Shown in pieces: positions 35,565 through 44,072 of a stretch of 64,000 nucleotides of DNA. This DNA is from CAZBSE01 sp964610385. Lineage in GTDB: Bacteria; Actinomycetota; Humimicrobiia; Humimicrobiales; Humimicrobiaceae. How positions within the stretch are numbered: the first letter of the stretch is position 1; each line of letters starts with the position of its first letter. Both the position numbers and the translations under genes were made by a program. The stretch is taken from positions 186,001-250,000 of the forward strand of contig CAZSXW010000002.1 in assembly GCA_964610385.1 (NCBI GenBank), written 5' to 3'. The notes beneath the pieces were generated by a model. That model was not told the DNA's origin and made no database searches. It worked only from the letters and a program-made list of their open reading frames with translations.

Positions 35565-36566
35565 TTATTCTTCTTCTTTTTTGATCCAGGTCATCATCTT
35601 TCTAAGCTTTGCTCCTACTTTTTCTATAAGGTGTTCGGCTTCCTTTTTTTTGATTGCATTATAAACGGGCCTGCCTGCTTTATTTTCCTCTATCCACTCT
35701 TTGGCAAAACTTCCGTTCTGAATATCTTCCAGTATCTTTTTCATATTTTTCCTGGTCTCGGCAGTTATGACTTTTTTACCCTTTACCATATCACCGTATT
35801 CGGCAGTATCACTTATTGATTCTCTCATCCAGGATATTCCACCCTCATATATAAGGTCGACTATTAATTTTAACTCGCTTAAAACTTCGAAATATGCTAT
35901 TTCTGGCTGATATCCAGCTTCGACCAGAGTATCAAAACCGGCTCTTATGAGCTCGGTTGTTCCTCCGCAAAGTACGGCCTGCTCTCCAAAAAGATCTGTT
36001 TCCGTTTCTTCCTTAAAGGTAGTAGTAATTATGCCGACCCTGCCTGCGCCTATAGCTTTTGCGTAGGCAAGACAGTAATCCTTTGCTTTTTTGGAATAGT
36101 CCTGATAGACAGCAATAATTGCAGGGACCCCGCTGTTTTCCTTATACATCCTTCTTACAATGTGACCCGGACCCTTAGGAGCGATCATTATGACATCAAT
36201 ATCTTTTCTAGGAATTATCTGCTTAAAATGAATATTAAAGCCGTGAGCAAAACATAATATATTACCCTCAACGAGATTTGGCTCTATGTATTTATAGTAA
36301 ATATCCTTTTGCAGTATATCCGGTGCCAAAAACATTATTACATCTGCCATTTTTGAAGCCTGATCTGTTGTATATACTTCAAATCCTTTTTCTCTAGCCG
36401 CATTCCAGGGCTTGCTCCCTTCAAGTTCGCCTACTATTACATCCATGCCGCTCTCTCTTAAATTCTGCGCATGAGCATGCCCCTGGCTTCCATAACCTAT
36501 TATGGCAATCTTTTTCCCTTTTAAAAGATCCATATCGATGTCTTTATCGTAAAAAATCTCAGCCAT
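35565..36566 (-). CDS. ilvC: Ketol-acid reductoisomerase
   Basis: A 333-residue class I enzyme of valine, leucine and isoleucine synthesis. The NADPH motif GYGSQGHAHAQNLRESG, the metal/substrate motif APKGPGHIVRR, and the C-terminal knotted domain with ETETDLFGEQAVLCGG and ISDTAEYGD are present. AAAGGAGG lies 5 bases before the ATG. No ilvB/N/D or leu gene is nearby; it stands alone between the lexA and SOS promoters. Confidence 0.96.
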   Translation of the reverse strand: MAEIFYDKDIDMDLLKGKKIAIIGYGSQGHAHAQNLRESGMDVIVGELEGSKPWNAAREKGFEVYTTDQASKMADVIMFLAPDILQKDIYYKYIEPNLVEGNILCFAHGFNIHFKQIIPRKDIDVIMIAPKGPGHIVRRMYKENSGVPAIIAVYQDYSKKAKDYCLAYAKAIGAGRVGIITTTFKEETETDLFGEQAVLCGGTTELIRAGFDTLVEAGYQPEIAYFEVLSELKLIVDLIYEGGISWMRESISDTAEYGDMVKGKKVITAETRKNMKKILEDIQNGSFAKEWIEENKAGRPVYNAIKKKEAEHLIEKVGAKLRKMMTWIKKEEE

Positions 36567-36622
36567 TATTCCTCCTTTAAATCGTTAATATAAAAAAATA
36601 TTTATTTTGCAGGCTTCTTCTT

Positions 36623-36651
36623 TATATAGGACTTTTTTATTATTCTAACAA
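36623..36651 (-). promoter_or_regulatory. Probable ilvC promoter
   Basis: On the minus strand TTGTTA (36651-36646), a 17-base spacer and TATATA (36628-36623), about 56 bases before the ilvC ATG. Confidence 0.5.
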
Positions 36652-36705
36652 ATTATAGAAAAAAAGTTATGTAAAATTTAAATAAAAAGAGATTTAAAAA
36701 TCTTA

Positions 36706-36754
36706 TTGACACAAACATACGTTCGGTGGTATTATATTACCAAACGTTTGTTCG
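36706..36754 (+). promoter_or_regulatory. SOS promoter with two LexA boxes
   Basis: A perfect -35 TTGACA (36706-36711) and a -10 TATTAT (36730-36735) have one LexA box, CAAACATACGTTCG (36712-36725), exactly between them. A second, CAAACGTTTGTTCG (36741-36754), sits over the expected start site. Reverse complements of both fit CGAAC-RNRY-GTTYG perfectly. Repression by LexA should be tight. Confidence 0.85.
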
Positions 36755-36835
36755 CTTCATAATATTTATTATTAATTTTTAAGATTTGCCTGATATAAAA
36801 AAATAGATAAGTGGCATTAAAAGGGAAATATACAA

Positions 36836-37135
36836 GTGAGAACGATTAAAATAAAAATTAAAAAAATATTTTTATGTTTACTTTTGATAATTGTCTTTAT
36901 ACTGGTAACTGCTGCTATATACAGCAACAGTTATAAGTTTAAAGATATTAATACCATTAAATATATAAAGATAAATATTGAAAGACCTATTAATATTGAT
37001 GATCTGGCAAATAAATACTCGGATAACAGAACAAAAGAAAAATTTGTTACCGAAGTAAAGAGAATAAATAATATGGGATCATTGGATCATATACCAGGTA
37101 ATAAAACCATTATTGTTCCCCTGATTGAAAAATAA
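36836..37135 (+). CDS. SOS-controlled small membrane protein, candidate division suppressor (YneA/ChiZ-like)
   Basis: A 99-residue protein starting at GTG 36836 with AAAGGGA about 10 bases upstream. A lysine-rich N-terminus, one membrane helix (about 11-29) and an external domain of about 65 residues follow. The external part (about 43-96: INIERPINIDDLANKYSDN to IPGNKTIIVPL) has the layout of a divergent LysM domain. B. subtilis YneA and mycobacterial Rv2719c (ChiZ) are short TM-LysM proteins divergent from or near lexA that block division during SOS. Here ilvC separates it from lexA, but two LexA boxes cover its promoter. The SOS control is well supported; the LysM assignment and division role are inference. 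Confidence 0.7.
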   Translation: MRTIKIKIKKIFLCLLLIIVFILVTAAIYSNSYKFKDINTIKYIKINIERPINIDDLANKYSDNRTKEKFVTEVKRINNMGSLDHIPGNKTIIVPLIEK

Positions 37136-37216
37136 TAATAATTTTCTTCTTTTTTAGTAAAATAATAATATATAATATAGAATAATATCTCTTTAATAAA
37201 ATCATGATCATGATTT

Positions 37217-37651
37217 ATGTTAAGAATAGAAATAAAAATACTGGATGATAATTTACCGATCCCCAAATATTCTCATGAAGGTGATGCAGGATTAGATCTG
37301 TACAGCACTGTTGATTGCGTTCTAAAGCCTTTTGAGAGAAAAATGATACCTACGGGTATTGAAATATCCATACCCTCCGGCTATGCTGGTTTTATTCAGC
37401 CTAAATCAGGTCTAGCTGCCAAAAAAGGCCTAGGTATGGTAAATTCACCAGGTCTTATAGATTCAGGTTACAGGGGAGAAATAAAAGTAATTCTTATAAA
37501 CCTCGATTCCCGAAAAAATATTGATATAAAAAAGGGCAATAAGATATGTCAGCTGGTAATACATAAAATTGAAAAGGCGGATATAAAAGTTGTCAAGAAT
37601 CTGAATGATACCAGCAGGGGAGAGAGGGGGTTCGGAAGCACAGGTGAATAA
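37217..37651 (+). CDS. dut: dUTP diphosphatase
   Basis: A 144-residue trimeric dUTPase that prevents uracil incorporation into DNA. Its motifs are GDAGLDLYS (1), IPTGIEI (2), PKSGLAAKKGL (3), and the terminal RGERGFGSTG (5). It lies 81 bases after the SOS gene and could be co-transcribed. No clear ribosome site precedes the ATG. Confidence 0.96.
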   Translation: MLRIEIKILDDNLPIPKYSHEGDAGLDLYSTVDCVLKPFERKMIPTGIEISIPSGYAGFIQPKSGLAAKKGLGMVNSPGLIDSGYRGEIKVILINLDSRKNIDIKKGNKICQLVIHKIEKADIKVVKNLNDTSRGERGFGSTGE

Positions 37652-37972
37652 GGTCTAAATTATTCTCTATAAATATCTTTTTATATTTTATCCTCTTTAT
37701 GACTTCTTCAAATAATTGATGATATTATTTTAAAGATTTTCTACTTTACAGAATCTAGTTAATAAATTATATTCCAGTAACTTTTACTATTTTCAAATCT
37801 TTATATTCAGATTTAAAACAAAATTTTATATAAATAATCAGATTACAGAAATAAAAAAAATAATATATAGTTTATATTTAAGTTCCGATAATATATATTA
37901 TGTAAACTTAATCATTTTTTAAAAAAATATCCTTTTTTTACACTAAAATAGATTATATTTTAAACTTCCCTA
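37652..37972. other. Intergenic, AT-rich, between convergent genes
   Basis: A 321-base stretch, very AT-rich, between the ends of dut and the acetyltransferase gene. I see no gene, clear hairpin terminator or repeat in it. Confidence 0.5.
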
Positions 37973-38530
37973 TCAAAAAGATTTTATTACTTTAGCAGGA
38001 ATACCAAAAGCAAGAGAGTTATCAGGAATTGACTCTAATATCAAAGAATGAGCACCAATAGAACTATTATTTCCTATTTTAACAGGTCCTAATACAGTTA
38101 CATTGGTATATAGTATAACATTATCTCCTATTTCAGGATAACCAAGCTTTCCATGATGAAAAATAGAATGACCCAGCCCCCCAAGAGTAACATTAGAAAA
38201 TATACTAACATTATTCCCTATCTTCACTCCCCTGCCGATCACTACACCTGCAGTATGCCATATCCTGCAGCCTGAACCTATATCAGCTCCAGGATCTATT
38301 TCTGCACCATTTAGAAAAAAATTTAGTCTGCTGAACATTTCAGCAAGAAGCCTCAGTTTCATTTTATATATCCTCCGGTAAAACCTGTAAAAAACCAAAG
38401 CTTGCACCCCGGGTTTAACTATCATGATTCTCAAAGCACCCCCAAAACCCGGCTTTCCCTTCATAGTGCCATATCTGCTGAAGAGCAGTCTTATATCCCC
38501 TTTTATACTGCCGTCTTTTTTTTCCTTCAT
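37973..38530 (-). CDS. Serine O-acetyltransferase-like hexapeptide-repeat protein
   Basis: A 185-residue protein with a short helical N-terminus (about 1-75) and a left-handed beta-helix (about 76-180). The hexapeptide turns include IDPGADIGSGCRIWHTAGVVIGRGVKIG and VTLGGLGHS. The C-terminal SLAFGIPAKVIK is typical of CysE-type serine acetyltransferases, though short forms of the family also acetylate sugars or are regulatory. No cysteine synthase gene is nearby. It is the last gene of the minus-strand series. Confidence 0.75.
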   Translation of the reverse strand: MKEKKDGSIKGDIRLLFSRYGTMKGKPGFGGALRIMIVKPGVQALVFYRFYRRIYKMKLRLLAEMFSRLNFFLNGAEIDPGADIGSGCRIWHTAGVVIGRGVKIGNNVSIFSNVTLGGLGHSIFHHGKLGYPEIGDNVILYTNVTVLGPVKIGNNSSIGAHSLILESIPDNSLAFGIPAKVIKSF

Positions 38531-38605
38531 TTGTTGAATAATATAGTACTTATAATCTTCATAAATTTTGATTTTGATAGAAATACTTTATTTTAAAAAA
38601 TAAGG

Positions 38606-38998
38606 CTACTTGTTTAAATATTTAAAAATCAAACTGTTATAATCTTTCTTATAAAATAGTTTAATGTTTATATCAGGGTACAACTCCCTTAATTTTTTTA
38701 TTTTGCGATTCTTTTTTGTTACCAGTTTTTGATTAAGAGTGGTAAGTTCTATATAAAGATTATATTCAGGCAGGTAAAAATCAGGAGTAAAACTGACATC
38801 TGGATTTCCTTTTTTATCAAGTCTTAGAACAAACGTCCTTGGTTCATATTCCCATTTTATCCTGTAGAAATCTAATATTTTAGTGAACTCTTTTTCACTC
38901 TTATGAGCGAACTTTACATTTTCAGCATTTTTAAACTCAGAATCCAATCTATTGTTTTTATTTAAGTTCTTTCTTATCTTTAATAACTTATTAGCCAT
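38606..38998 (-). CDS. Putative PD-(D/E)XK-fold nuclease-like small protein
   Basis: A 130-residue basic protein. The layout is helix with E35/E37 (SEKEFTKILDFY), a strand (WEYEP), then FTPDFYLPEYNLYIELTT with D73 and E84, and a long basic helix (KKNRKIKKLRELYPD). An acidic residue, D after a hydrophobic strand, E about 10 residues later, then a lysine-rich helix resembles the PD-(D/E)XK core, but the usual ExK reads ELT. It lies 19 bases after the second merR. I do not recognise a named family; target and activity are unknown. Confidence 0.6.
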   Translation of the reverse strand: MANKLLKIRKNLNKNNRLDSEFKNAENVKFAHKSEKEFTKILDFYRIKWEYEPRTFVLRLDKKGNPDVSFTPDFYLPEYNLYIELTTLNQKLVTKKNRKIKKLRELYPDINIKLFYKKDYNSLIFKYLNK

Positions 38999-39017
38999 AA
39001 ATTTAAAATTCTCCTGT

Positions 39018-39509
39018 TTACTTGTTGATTATGAAATTTTTAAAATTATTGCCTGGCGTAATTTTTTTTCTTTTGATATTTAAATACTTTTCTATATCTC
39101 CGTTAAGATCTACATAGACCTTTCCCAGTGCAATTCCAAATACACCCTGGCCGCTTTTTAAGGTATCTATTATCGCTTTGTCAGAATCACAGGCATAAAC
39201 CGTATTGCCGTCCGATATCAGTGTTACCCTTAAAAGGCTATTGTCATCTTCGCTATAATTTTCAAGATATCTTTTTGTTCTCCTTAACTTTTGAAGACTT
39301 ATTCCTGCTTCCAGGAGTTTTTTTATTACTTTTAATTTCATAAGATCATTAAAACTATACATCCTCCTGGTCCCGTAACCCCCTGCTCCATTGACGGAAG
39401 GCTTTATAAAGTTTGTTCTATCATAATAATCAAGTTGTTTATAGGTAATACCTATTATCTTACATACTTCCGAAGATAAATAAGTTTTTCTTATATTGCT
39501 GTTTTCCAA
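39018..39509 (-). CDS. MerR-family regulator, Rv1830-like
   Basis: A 163-residue protein starting at TTG (no in-frame ATG is close). The N-terminal MerR winged helix (about 8-80) reads SSEVCKIIGITYKQLDYYDRTNFIKPSVNGAGGYGTRRMYSF. The C-terminal part (about 95-145) has VTLISDGNTVYACDSDKAIIDTLKSGQGVFGIALGKVYVDL. Both parts closely resemble mycobacterial Rv1830 and relatives (GITYRQLDYWARTGLV, SDGxxVYExxSxxEVVDLLxxGQGVFGIAVG), a family tied to the FHA-MerR-DUF151 block. Its promoter carries two palindromes that are likely its own operators. Confidence 0.88.
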   Translation of the reverse strand: MENSNIRKTYLSSEVCKIIGITYKQLDYYDRTNFIKPSVNGAGGYGTRRMYSFNDLMKLKVIKKLLEAGISLQKLRRTKRYLENYSEDDNSLLRVTLISDGNTVYACDSDKAIIDTLKSGQGVFGIALGKVYVDLNGDIEKYLNIKRKKITPGNNFKNFIINK

Positions 39510-39540
39510 AATATATATTTATCACTCCCTGTCTTTTTTA

Positions 39541-39597
39541 ATTACATTATTGTAATTACATTGATGTAATTATAGAATAAAAATATATAAAAGTCAA
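39541..39597 (-). promoter_or_regulatory. merR promoter with two tandem palindromic operators
   Basis: On the minus strand TTGACT (39597-39592), a 17-base spacer and TATAAT (39574-39569). Directly downstream are two palindromes of the form ATTACA-N4-TGTAAT at 39555-39570 and 39541-39556, 14 bases apart, covering the start site. Binding there would block initiation, which suggests autorepression by the MerR protein. Confidence 0.75.
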
Positions 39598-39695
39598 TAT
39601 AATCATATATATTATTATATAAAAAAGAATTTAATGATTTTTAATAATGAATATAAATTAATAGAAGATGTAAAGAGTCTTTATTTAAAAAACAC

Positions 39696-40196
39696 TTATT
39701 TATTTCTGAAATCATCTGGCTCTATGTGATCCAGAAAGTCTTTAAATTTGCTTATTTCTTCATCAATTGACTGAATCTTTAGTCCGCCGGATTCCAGAAC
39801 ATGTTCTTTTACATATATATCACATTTACTTCTTACAGCAGTTGCAATAGCATCGGATGGCCTTGAATCTACCTTTACCATCTTGCTGTCTGCCTTTTTA
39901 AGATTTATTATGGCATAAAAGGTGTTATCTCTAATGTCGGTTATCTCGATATTGTCAATACTTATTTCAAGGTTGTTTATTATATTCATTATCAGATCAT
40001 GGGTCATGGGTCTTGGGGTCTTTATGTTTGAAAGCTCCAGAGCTATGGCAGAAGCTTCATAAGGTCCTATCCATATAGGAAGATACCTGTTACCATTTTC
40101 TTCTTTCAGGAGCAGAATGGGCTTATTTGAGGGTATTTCAATCCTTACACCCTCCAGGGTCATTTTTATTAAATCCTTGTTTCTCTTAATTCTCAC
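39696..40196 (-). CDS. DUF151 / bifunctional nuclease family protein
   Basis: A 166-residue protein with the DUF151 core VRIEIPSNKPILLLKE, LPIWIGPYEASAIALEL, FYAIINLKK and VDSRPSDAIATAVRSKCDIYV. The family name comes from plant homologues with DNase/RNase activity; the bacterial role is not established. GTG 40196 is used here, but ATG 40163 (KMTLEGVRIE) matches the usual family start and has AAGGA upstream, so the true start may be there. In mycobacteria this gene (Rv1829) lies between the two merR genes, as it does here if the inserted genes are ignored. Confidence 0.9.
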   Translation of the reverse strand: MRIKRNKDLIKMTLEGVRIEIPSNKPILLLKEENGNRYLPIWIGPYEASAIALELSNIKTPRPMTHDLIMNIINNLEISIDNIEITDIRDNTFYAIINLKKADSKMVKVDSRPSDAIATAVRSKCDIYVKEHVLESGGLKIQSIDEEISKFKDFLDHIEPDDFRNK

Positions 40197-40281
40197 TTGT
40201 TAAAGATTCAATTTTATTTTGGCATTAATTATATAACACTTATTAAGATAAATCGATTGATAGATGGAAAATGAGTAATCT

Positions 40282-40884
40282 TTATATATTGGAACTACTC
40301 TTTAAAGACTCGATATCCTTTGTTATCATATCCAGTTTCAGTTCATATATCGACTGAAGATTTCTGTATTTTTGCTTATAATCAAGCCCGTATCCTACTA
40401 TATATTTCTGCCCTATTTTAAAACCGACATATTTGATACCTATATCTGCAATTCTCCTTACATCCCTGTCAAGCAGAGTACATATTTCAAGACTTTTAGG
40501 GTACCTTGATTTTAAGTTTCTTAATAGATAACTTATGGTAAGACCGGTATCGATGATATCTTCTACTATAAGTACATCTTTACCTTCTATGGATTCGTCA
40601 AGATCCTTTGTTATCCTTACCACACCTGTCGAAGCGCCATCAATACCATAGGAGGAAATACTCATAAAATCTATACTTAACGGCAAGTCTATCCGTTTGA
40701 TGAGATCTGACAGGAATATTACACCGCCCTTTAAAATGCTTACCAGAAGCAGATTCCTTCTTCTGTAGTCTTTGGTGATTTCCCTGCCCAGCTCCGATAC
40801 CCTCTCAGAGATCTCCTGTTCTGAAAACAATACATTTCCAAGTATATCGTTTTTAACTAATTTTTTATCGTTTTCTCTTCTCAA
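40282..40884 (-). CDS. hpt: Hypoxanthine(-guanine) phosphoribosyltransferase
   Basis: A 200-residue purine-salvage enzyme. The PRPP-binding loop is VLIVEDIIDTGLTI, the flexible-loop serine-tyrosine is in FMSISSYG, and SILKGGVIFLSDL is the first PRPP loop. The late VGYGLDY is typical. It lies 24 bases after the DUF3048 gene. Confidence 0.93.
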   Translation of the reverse strand: MRRENDKKLVKNDILGNVLFSEQEISERVSELGREITKDYRRRNLLLVSILKGGVIFLSDLIKRIDLPLSIDFMSISSYGIDGASTGVVRITKDLDESIEGKDVLIVEDIIDTGLTISYLLRNLKSRYPKSLEICTLLDRDVRRIADIGIKYVGFKIGQKYIVGYGLDYKQKYRNLQSIYELKLDMITKDIESLKSSSNI

Positions 40885-40908
40885 AATCAGAACTGAATAA
40901 TAATTTAT

Positions 40909-42033
40909 CTAATATGTCAACATATCAGTATCCTGTATTAATGCCACCCAGGTAGATCCCCTGTTGAATAAAATGATATCGCCGTTATCATTTTTATAAG
41001 TAAAAGGGTCAAAGGCCGATGATCTTTCCCATGTGCCTTCAACTACTTTTCCGTCCATAAAGAAAAATGCTTTGCCGTTATCACTGGTTCCCGTGGTTCT
41101 CACTACCATATGACCATACTGATCTATAGGCCCTTCGATATCAGTTATCATAACTATTACATTGTTTACCTTTATCTGATTTCCGGTCTCGTAGTCGGTA
41201 TGCGGCTGACCTCCGACATATTTAAGGTAATTATTATTTTCACTGTCATATTCAAAATAAGCTTTAAAAATTTCGCTTGAAAAATTAATGGTTATATCGG
41301 ATATATCTCCCCTGTCTGAATCATCTGCATCTGCCTTGAATCTTAGAGGAGACTGCCCTCCTTTGAGAGAATAATCATAATCTATTGCATCTTCTTTTAA
41401 GTCCACAGTTGACATGAAAGCAGTATGCTCGGTAATATCACTTCTAGAGTAATCTCTCCATCCCGAATCGGTATATGCTATGACTTCACTATTTCCATCT
41501 AAAACATCCATATCAAGACTTCTTATTGCATCATAGCATTCCGGATAAGTTCCCCAAAAGGCATAAAGAGGGTCAAGACTTCTTGCTATCTCTGCATAGT
41601 ATATCCTGGAACTCCTTACTGGACCCACAATTTCCGCTTCATATGAAGAAAAAACGCTTATAAATCTTGTGATCCCGTACTCATCGACTACTTCAAACAC
41701 AATATCAGCATATATAAGTCCGGACTGGGGCCTTGCATCTGTAGTGTTTTCAACCATTACGGCTATCGGCCTGTCATCTTTTACCGTATCGGATATCTCC
41801 AGGCCGCTGAATTTATTTATATTACCGGTTATCTCTTCTAAGGCAGCCTGGCTTTCCTCTCCTTCTCCCTCTTCTTCTGCAACTTCTTCTTCTGTCTCAA
41901 CTTCTTCTACAACTATTTCCTGCTCCGAAGCAGGACCCTTGCTGCAGCCGGTAAATGTAACTGCATTGATCAATGCAGTTATTAAAAATGAAAAAACAAG
42001 GATTTTTATTCTTATGCTTCCTTTAAGTGTCAA
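40909..42033 (-). CDS. DUF3048 (YerB-like) lipoprotein
   Basis: A 374-residue exported protein starting at TTG 42033 with GGAGG 8 bases upstream. The signal peptide ends in FTGC (about residues 27-30), a lipobox. A Glu-rich spacer of about 35 residues follows (EEVETEEEVAEEEGEGEE), then the two DUF3048 parts: RPIAVMVENTTDARPQSGLIYADIVFEVVDEYGITRFISVF and the C-terminal VEGTWERSSAFDPFTYKNDNGD. The biochemical role of the family is unknown. It sits next to a D-Ala-D-Ala carboxypeptidase, suggesting envelope work. Confidence 0.88.
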   Translation of the reverse strand: MTLKGSIRIKILVFSFLITALINAVTFTGCSKGPASEQEIVVEEVETEEEVAEEEGEGEESQAALEEITGNINKFSGLEISDTVKDDRPIAVMVENTTDARPQSGLIYADIVFEVVDEYGITRFISVFSSYEAEIVGPVRSSRIYYAEIARSLDPLYAFWGTYPECYDAIRSLDMDVLDGNSEVIAYTDSGWRDYSRSDITEHTAFMSTVDLKEDAIDYDYSLKGGQSPLRFKADADDSDRGDISDITINFSSEIFKAYFEYDSENNNYLKYVGGQPHTDYETGNQIKVNNVIVMITDIEGPIDQYGHMVVRTTGTSDNGKAFFFMDGKVVEGTWERSSAFDPFTYKNDNGDIILFNRGSTWVALIQDTDMLTY

Positions 42034-42054
42034 TTTGAAAACCTCCGTTTATTA

Positions 42055-43347
42055 TTAAACCATTTTTTTTATAAATAAATTTCTAATTATTATAAAGAGA
42101 ATTACTAAAAAGTAAAATACCAATACTACTACTACTATGAACCTGGCACGGAGTTCTGAGTTATAAGATAGTTCCTGGTATACATAAGCATCTTCCACAC
42201 TTTCCCTTGAAATCATATTGATCTCTTTTGTTTTTTGTCCATTTATGAAAATATCCATAGAACCGAGAACTTCCTCTTTTTCAACAGGTAAACTGATATC
42301 ACTCTGCAAGTTGTGCCTTGTTTTAATTTGATCATTGTCGGTATTTACTAGCTCCACATAATCGGTTTCGGGATAAAGTTCCAGGTTTAACTCTACTTTA
42401 TCTTTAATAGTGGCAGTTGCAGCAGCCTTATTCGAATCTATTATTTTTATATACTTGAAACTGCCATAGGCCCAGTTGAGAAGTTTTAAAGCATCTTTGT
42501 CTCTCTGCTCCAGAGAGCTGTTGTTCAATAAAACCGTTATCAGCCTAAGATCGTTTTTTACAGAATAAAGCACTATACAATAACCTGCATTATTTGTATA
42601 ACCGGTTTTTACCCCTTTTATAAAATCATAATCAAGCAGATCATTTGTATTTGTTATTTCTATCTCCTTACTGTTTATCATTATGGTATCTTCCGTTGTA
42701 TTTACCAATTCTCTGAATAAATCATTTTCCATGCAGTAACCGGCGATTACTGCCAGATCTTTTGCAGTGGATCTATGGTCGGGAAATTCATCGTCCAATC
42801 CGTTTGTGTTCCTGAAAAAAGAGTTTTCAGCACCTATTTCTTCTGCCTTTTTATTCATCAATTCCACAAAATCGTCCACACTTCCCGAAACATATTCCGC
42901 AATTGCGATGGTGGCATTATTATGTGAGCATATGAGTGCAGATTTTAAAAGGTCCATAAGACTTATTCTGTCCCCTTCCCTGAACCTGAAAGCAGAATGG
43001 TTTTTTCCTGAAGCATTTTTTGATATCTCTATTATATGATTAAGATCTTTTATGTTTTCAATGGCAACTATCGAGGAAAGCATTTTGGTCGTACTGGCAG
43101 GGTACATCAATCTATTGGAATTCTTTTCCCATAGAATATCTCCGGTATCATTATTTATGATAACTGCAGATTCCGCAGATATATCGATCTCATCATTATA
43201 GGGAGATTTTTGGCCATCTCCATAGATTTTACCGGGATTCGAAAATAAAGAAGTGGAAAAAGATAAAAATATTAAAATAAAGATTAATACGCTAAAATAT
43301 AACTTTATGCTGCCTCTTTTTAATACCGGAGAATCTCTACTTATCAT
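42055..43347 (-). CDS. D-alanyl-D-alanine carboxypeptidase (DacF/PBP5-like, S11)
   Basis: A 430-residue membrane-associated serine peptidase that trims the terminal D-Ala of peptidoglycan stems. An N-terminal hydrophobic signal (about 14-36) is followed by ASTTK (catalytic S-x-x-K), SHNNA (S-x-N) and VKTGYT (K-T-G). A beta-rich C-terminal domain follows, then a final membrane helix (about 402-425), so it may be anchored at the C-terminus. It overlaps the merR stop by 4 bases. Confidence 0.93.
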   Translation of the reverse strand: MISRDSPVLKRGSIKLYFSVLIFILIFLSFSTSLFSNPGKIYGDGQKSPYNDEIDISAESAVIINNDTGDILWEKNSNRLMYPASTTKMLSSIVAIENIKDLNHIIEISKNASGKNHSAFRFREGDRISLMDLLKSALICSHNNATIAIAEYVSGSVDDFVELMNKKAEEIGAENSFFRNTNGLDDEFPDHRSTAKDLAVIAGYCMENDLFRELVNTTEDTIMINSKEIEITNTNDLLDYDFIKGVKTGYTNNAGYCIVLYSVKNDLRLITVLLNNSSLEQRDKDALKLLNWAYGSFKYIKIIDSNKAAATATIKDKVELNLELYPETDYVELVNTDNDQIKTRHNLQSDISLPVEKEEVLGSMDIFINGQKTKEINMISRESVEDAYVYQELSYNSELRARFIVVVVLVFYFLVILFIIIRNLFIKKMV

Positions 43348-44069
43348 TTATATTTTTCCATAAACCTTCTATTTTCTCTTTTTATTAAAAGTTCCTGAAA
43401 ATCGCAGAGCATTCTTTCTAGCCTGTTCAATTCCTTTTCTGCCCTATTATGAAATCCTTTTTTACCCGACATGAGAAGTGGAAATATTATCTGCTGCATA
43501 AACGAAGAATTTCTTGTAGCAAAATTCTCAAATAATTTTAAATGCTTTACCTTTATTCCGTATTTGGCTAATTCGCCTGCAAGTTTTAATATCTCAATAT
43601 CTTCAGCATTTATAATATATCTATGGTTTTCTTTACTCCAATTTATTATTTCATTTTCCAGTAATTCATTCATAGAGGATTGAGAAAGTTTGAAATTTTT
43701 TCTTATATCTTCCTGGGTAAATTTCCTGGTACTGTAATCCGGTTTGAATTCTTCTCCCAATTTTAATTCAAGATCTTCCGAAGATCTACTGGTACTTATA
43801 AAATCCTTGAACTCCTTTGTTTTCATCTTTTTTTTGATGACCGGCAACGGCAGGTAAAAATCTTTCTGCATCTTCAATATGAAATTTAATCTTTCGATGT
43901 CTTCCTTACTGTAGATCCTGTACCCATTAGATGATCTTTTGGGAGTGATAAGACCCTCGGATTCCAAGAATCTTAATTTGCTTCCTGTAAGATCGGTGTA
44001 TAGTTTTTTTAATCTCTTTACTGTTTTACCGATGGTAAGGTATTTTTTTTCTTTTTCTTTATCTGCCAC
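43344..44069 (-). CDS. MerR-family regulator (Rv1828/FtsR-like)
   Basis: A 241-residue protein starting at GTG 44069. The N-terminal winged helix (about 10-80: LTIGKTVKRL, SKLRFLESEGLITPKRSSNGYRIYSKEDIERLNFIL) is followed by a C-terminal helical domain with a second HTH-like part (about 105-180) and a basic tail. In actinobacteria the corresponding gene sits next to the FHA gene; corynebacterial FtsR activates ftsZ. The direct pairing with the FHA gene (3-base gap) supports this family. Confidence 0.85.
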   Translation of the reverse strand: MADKEKEKKYLTIGKTVKRLKKLYTDLTGSKLRFLESEGLITPKRSSNGYRIYSKEDIERLNFILKMQKDFYLPLPVIKKKMKTKEFKDFISTSRSSEDLELKLGEEFKPDYSTRKFTQEDIRKNFKLSQSSMNELLENEIINWSKENHRYIINAEDIEILKLAGELAKYGIKVKHLKLFENFATRNSSFMQQIIFPLLMSGKKGFHNRAEKELNRLERMLCDFQELLIKRENRRFMEKYK

Positions 44070-44072
44070 TTA

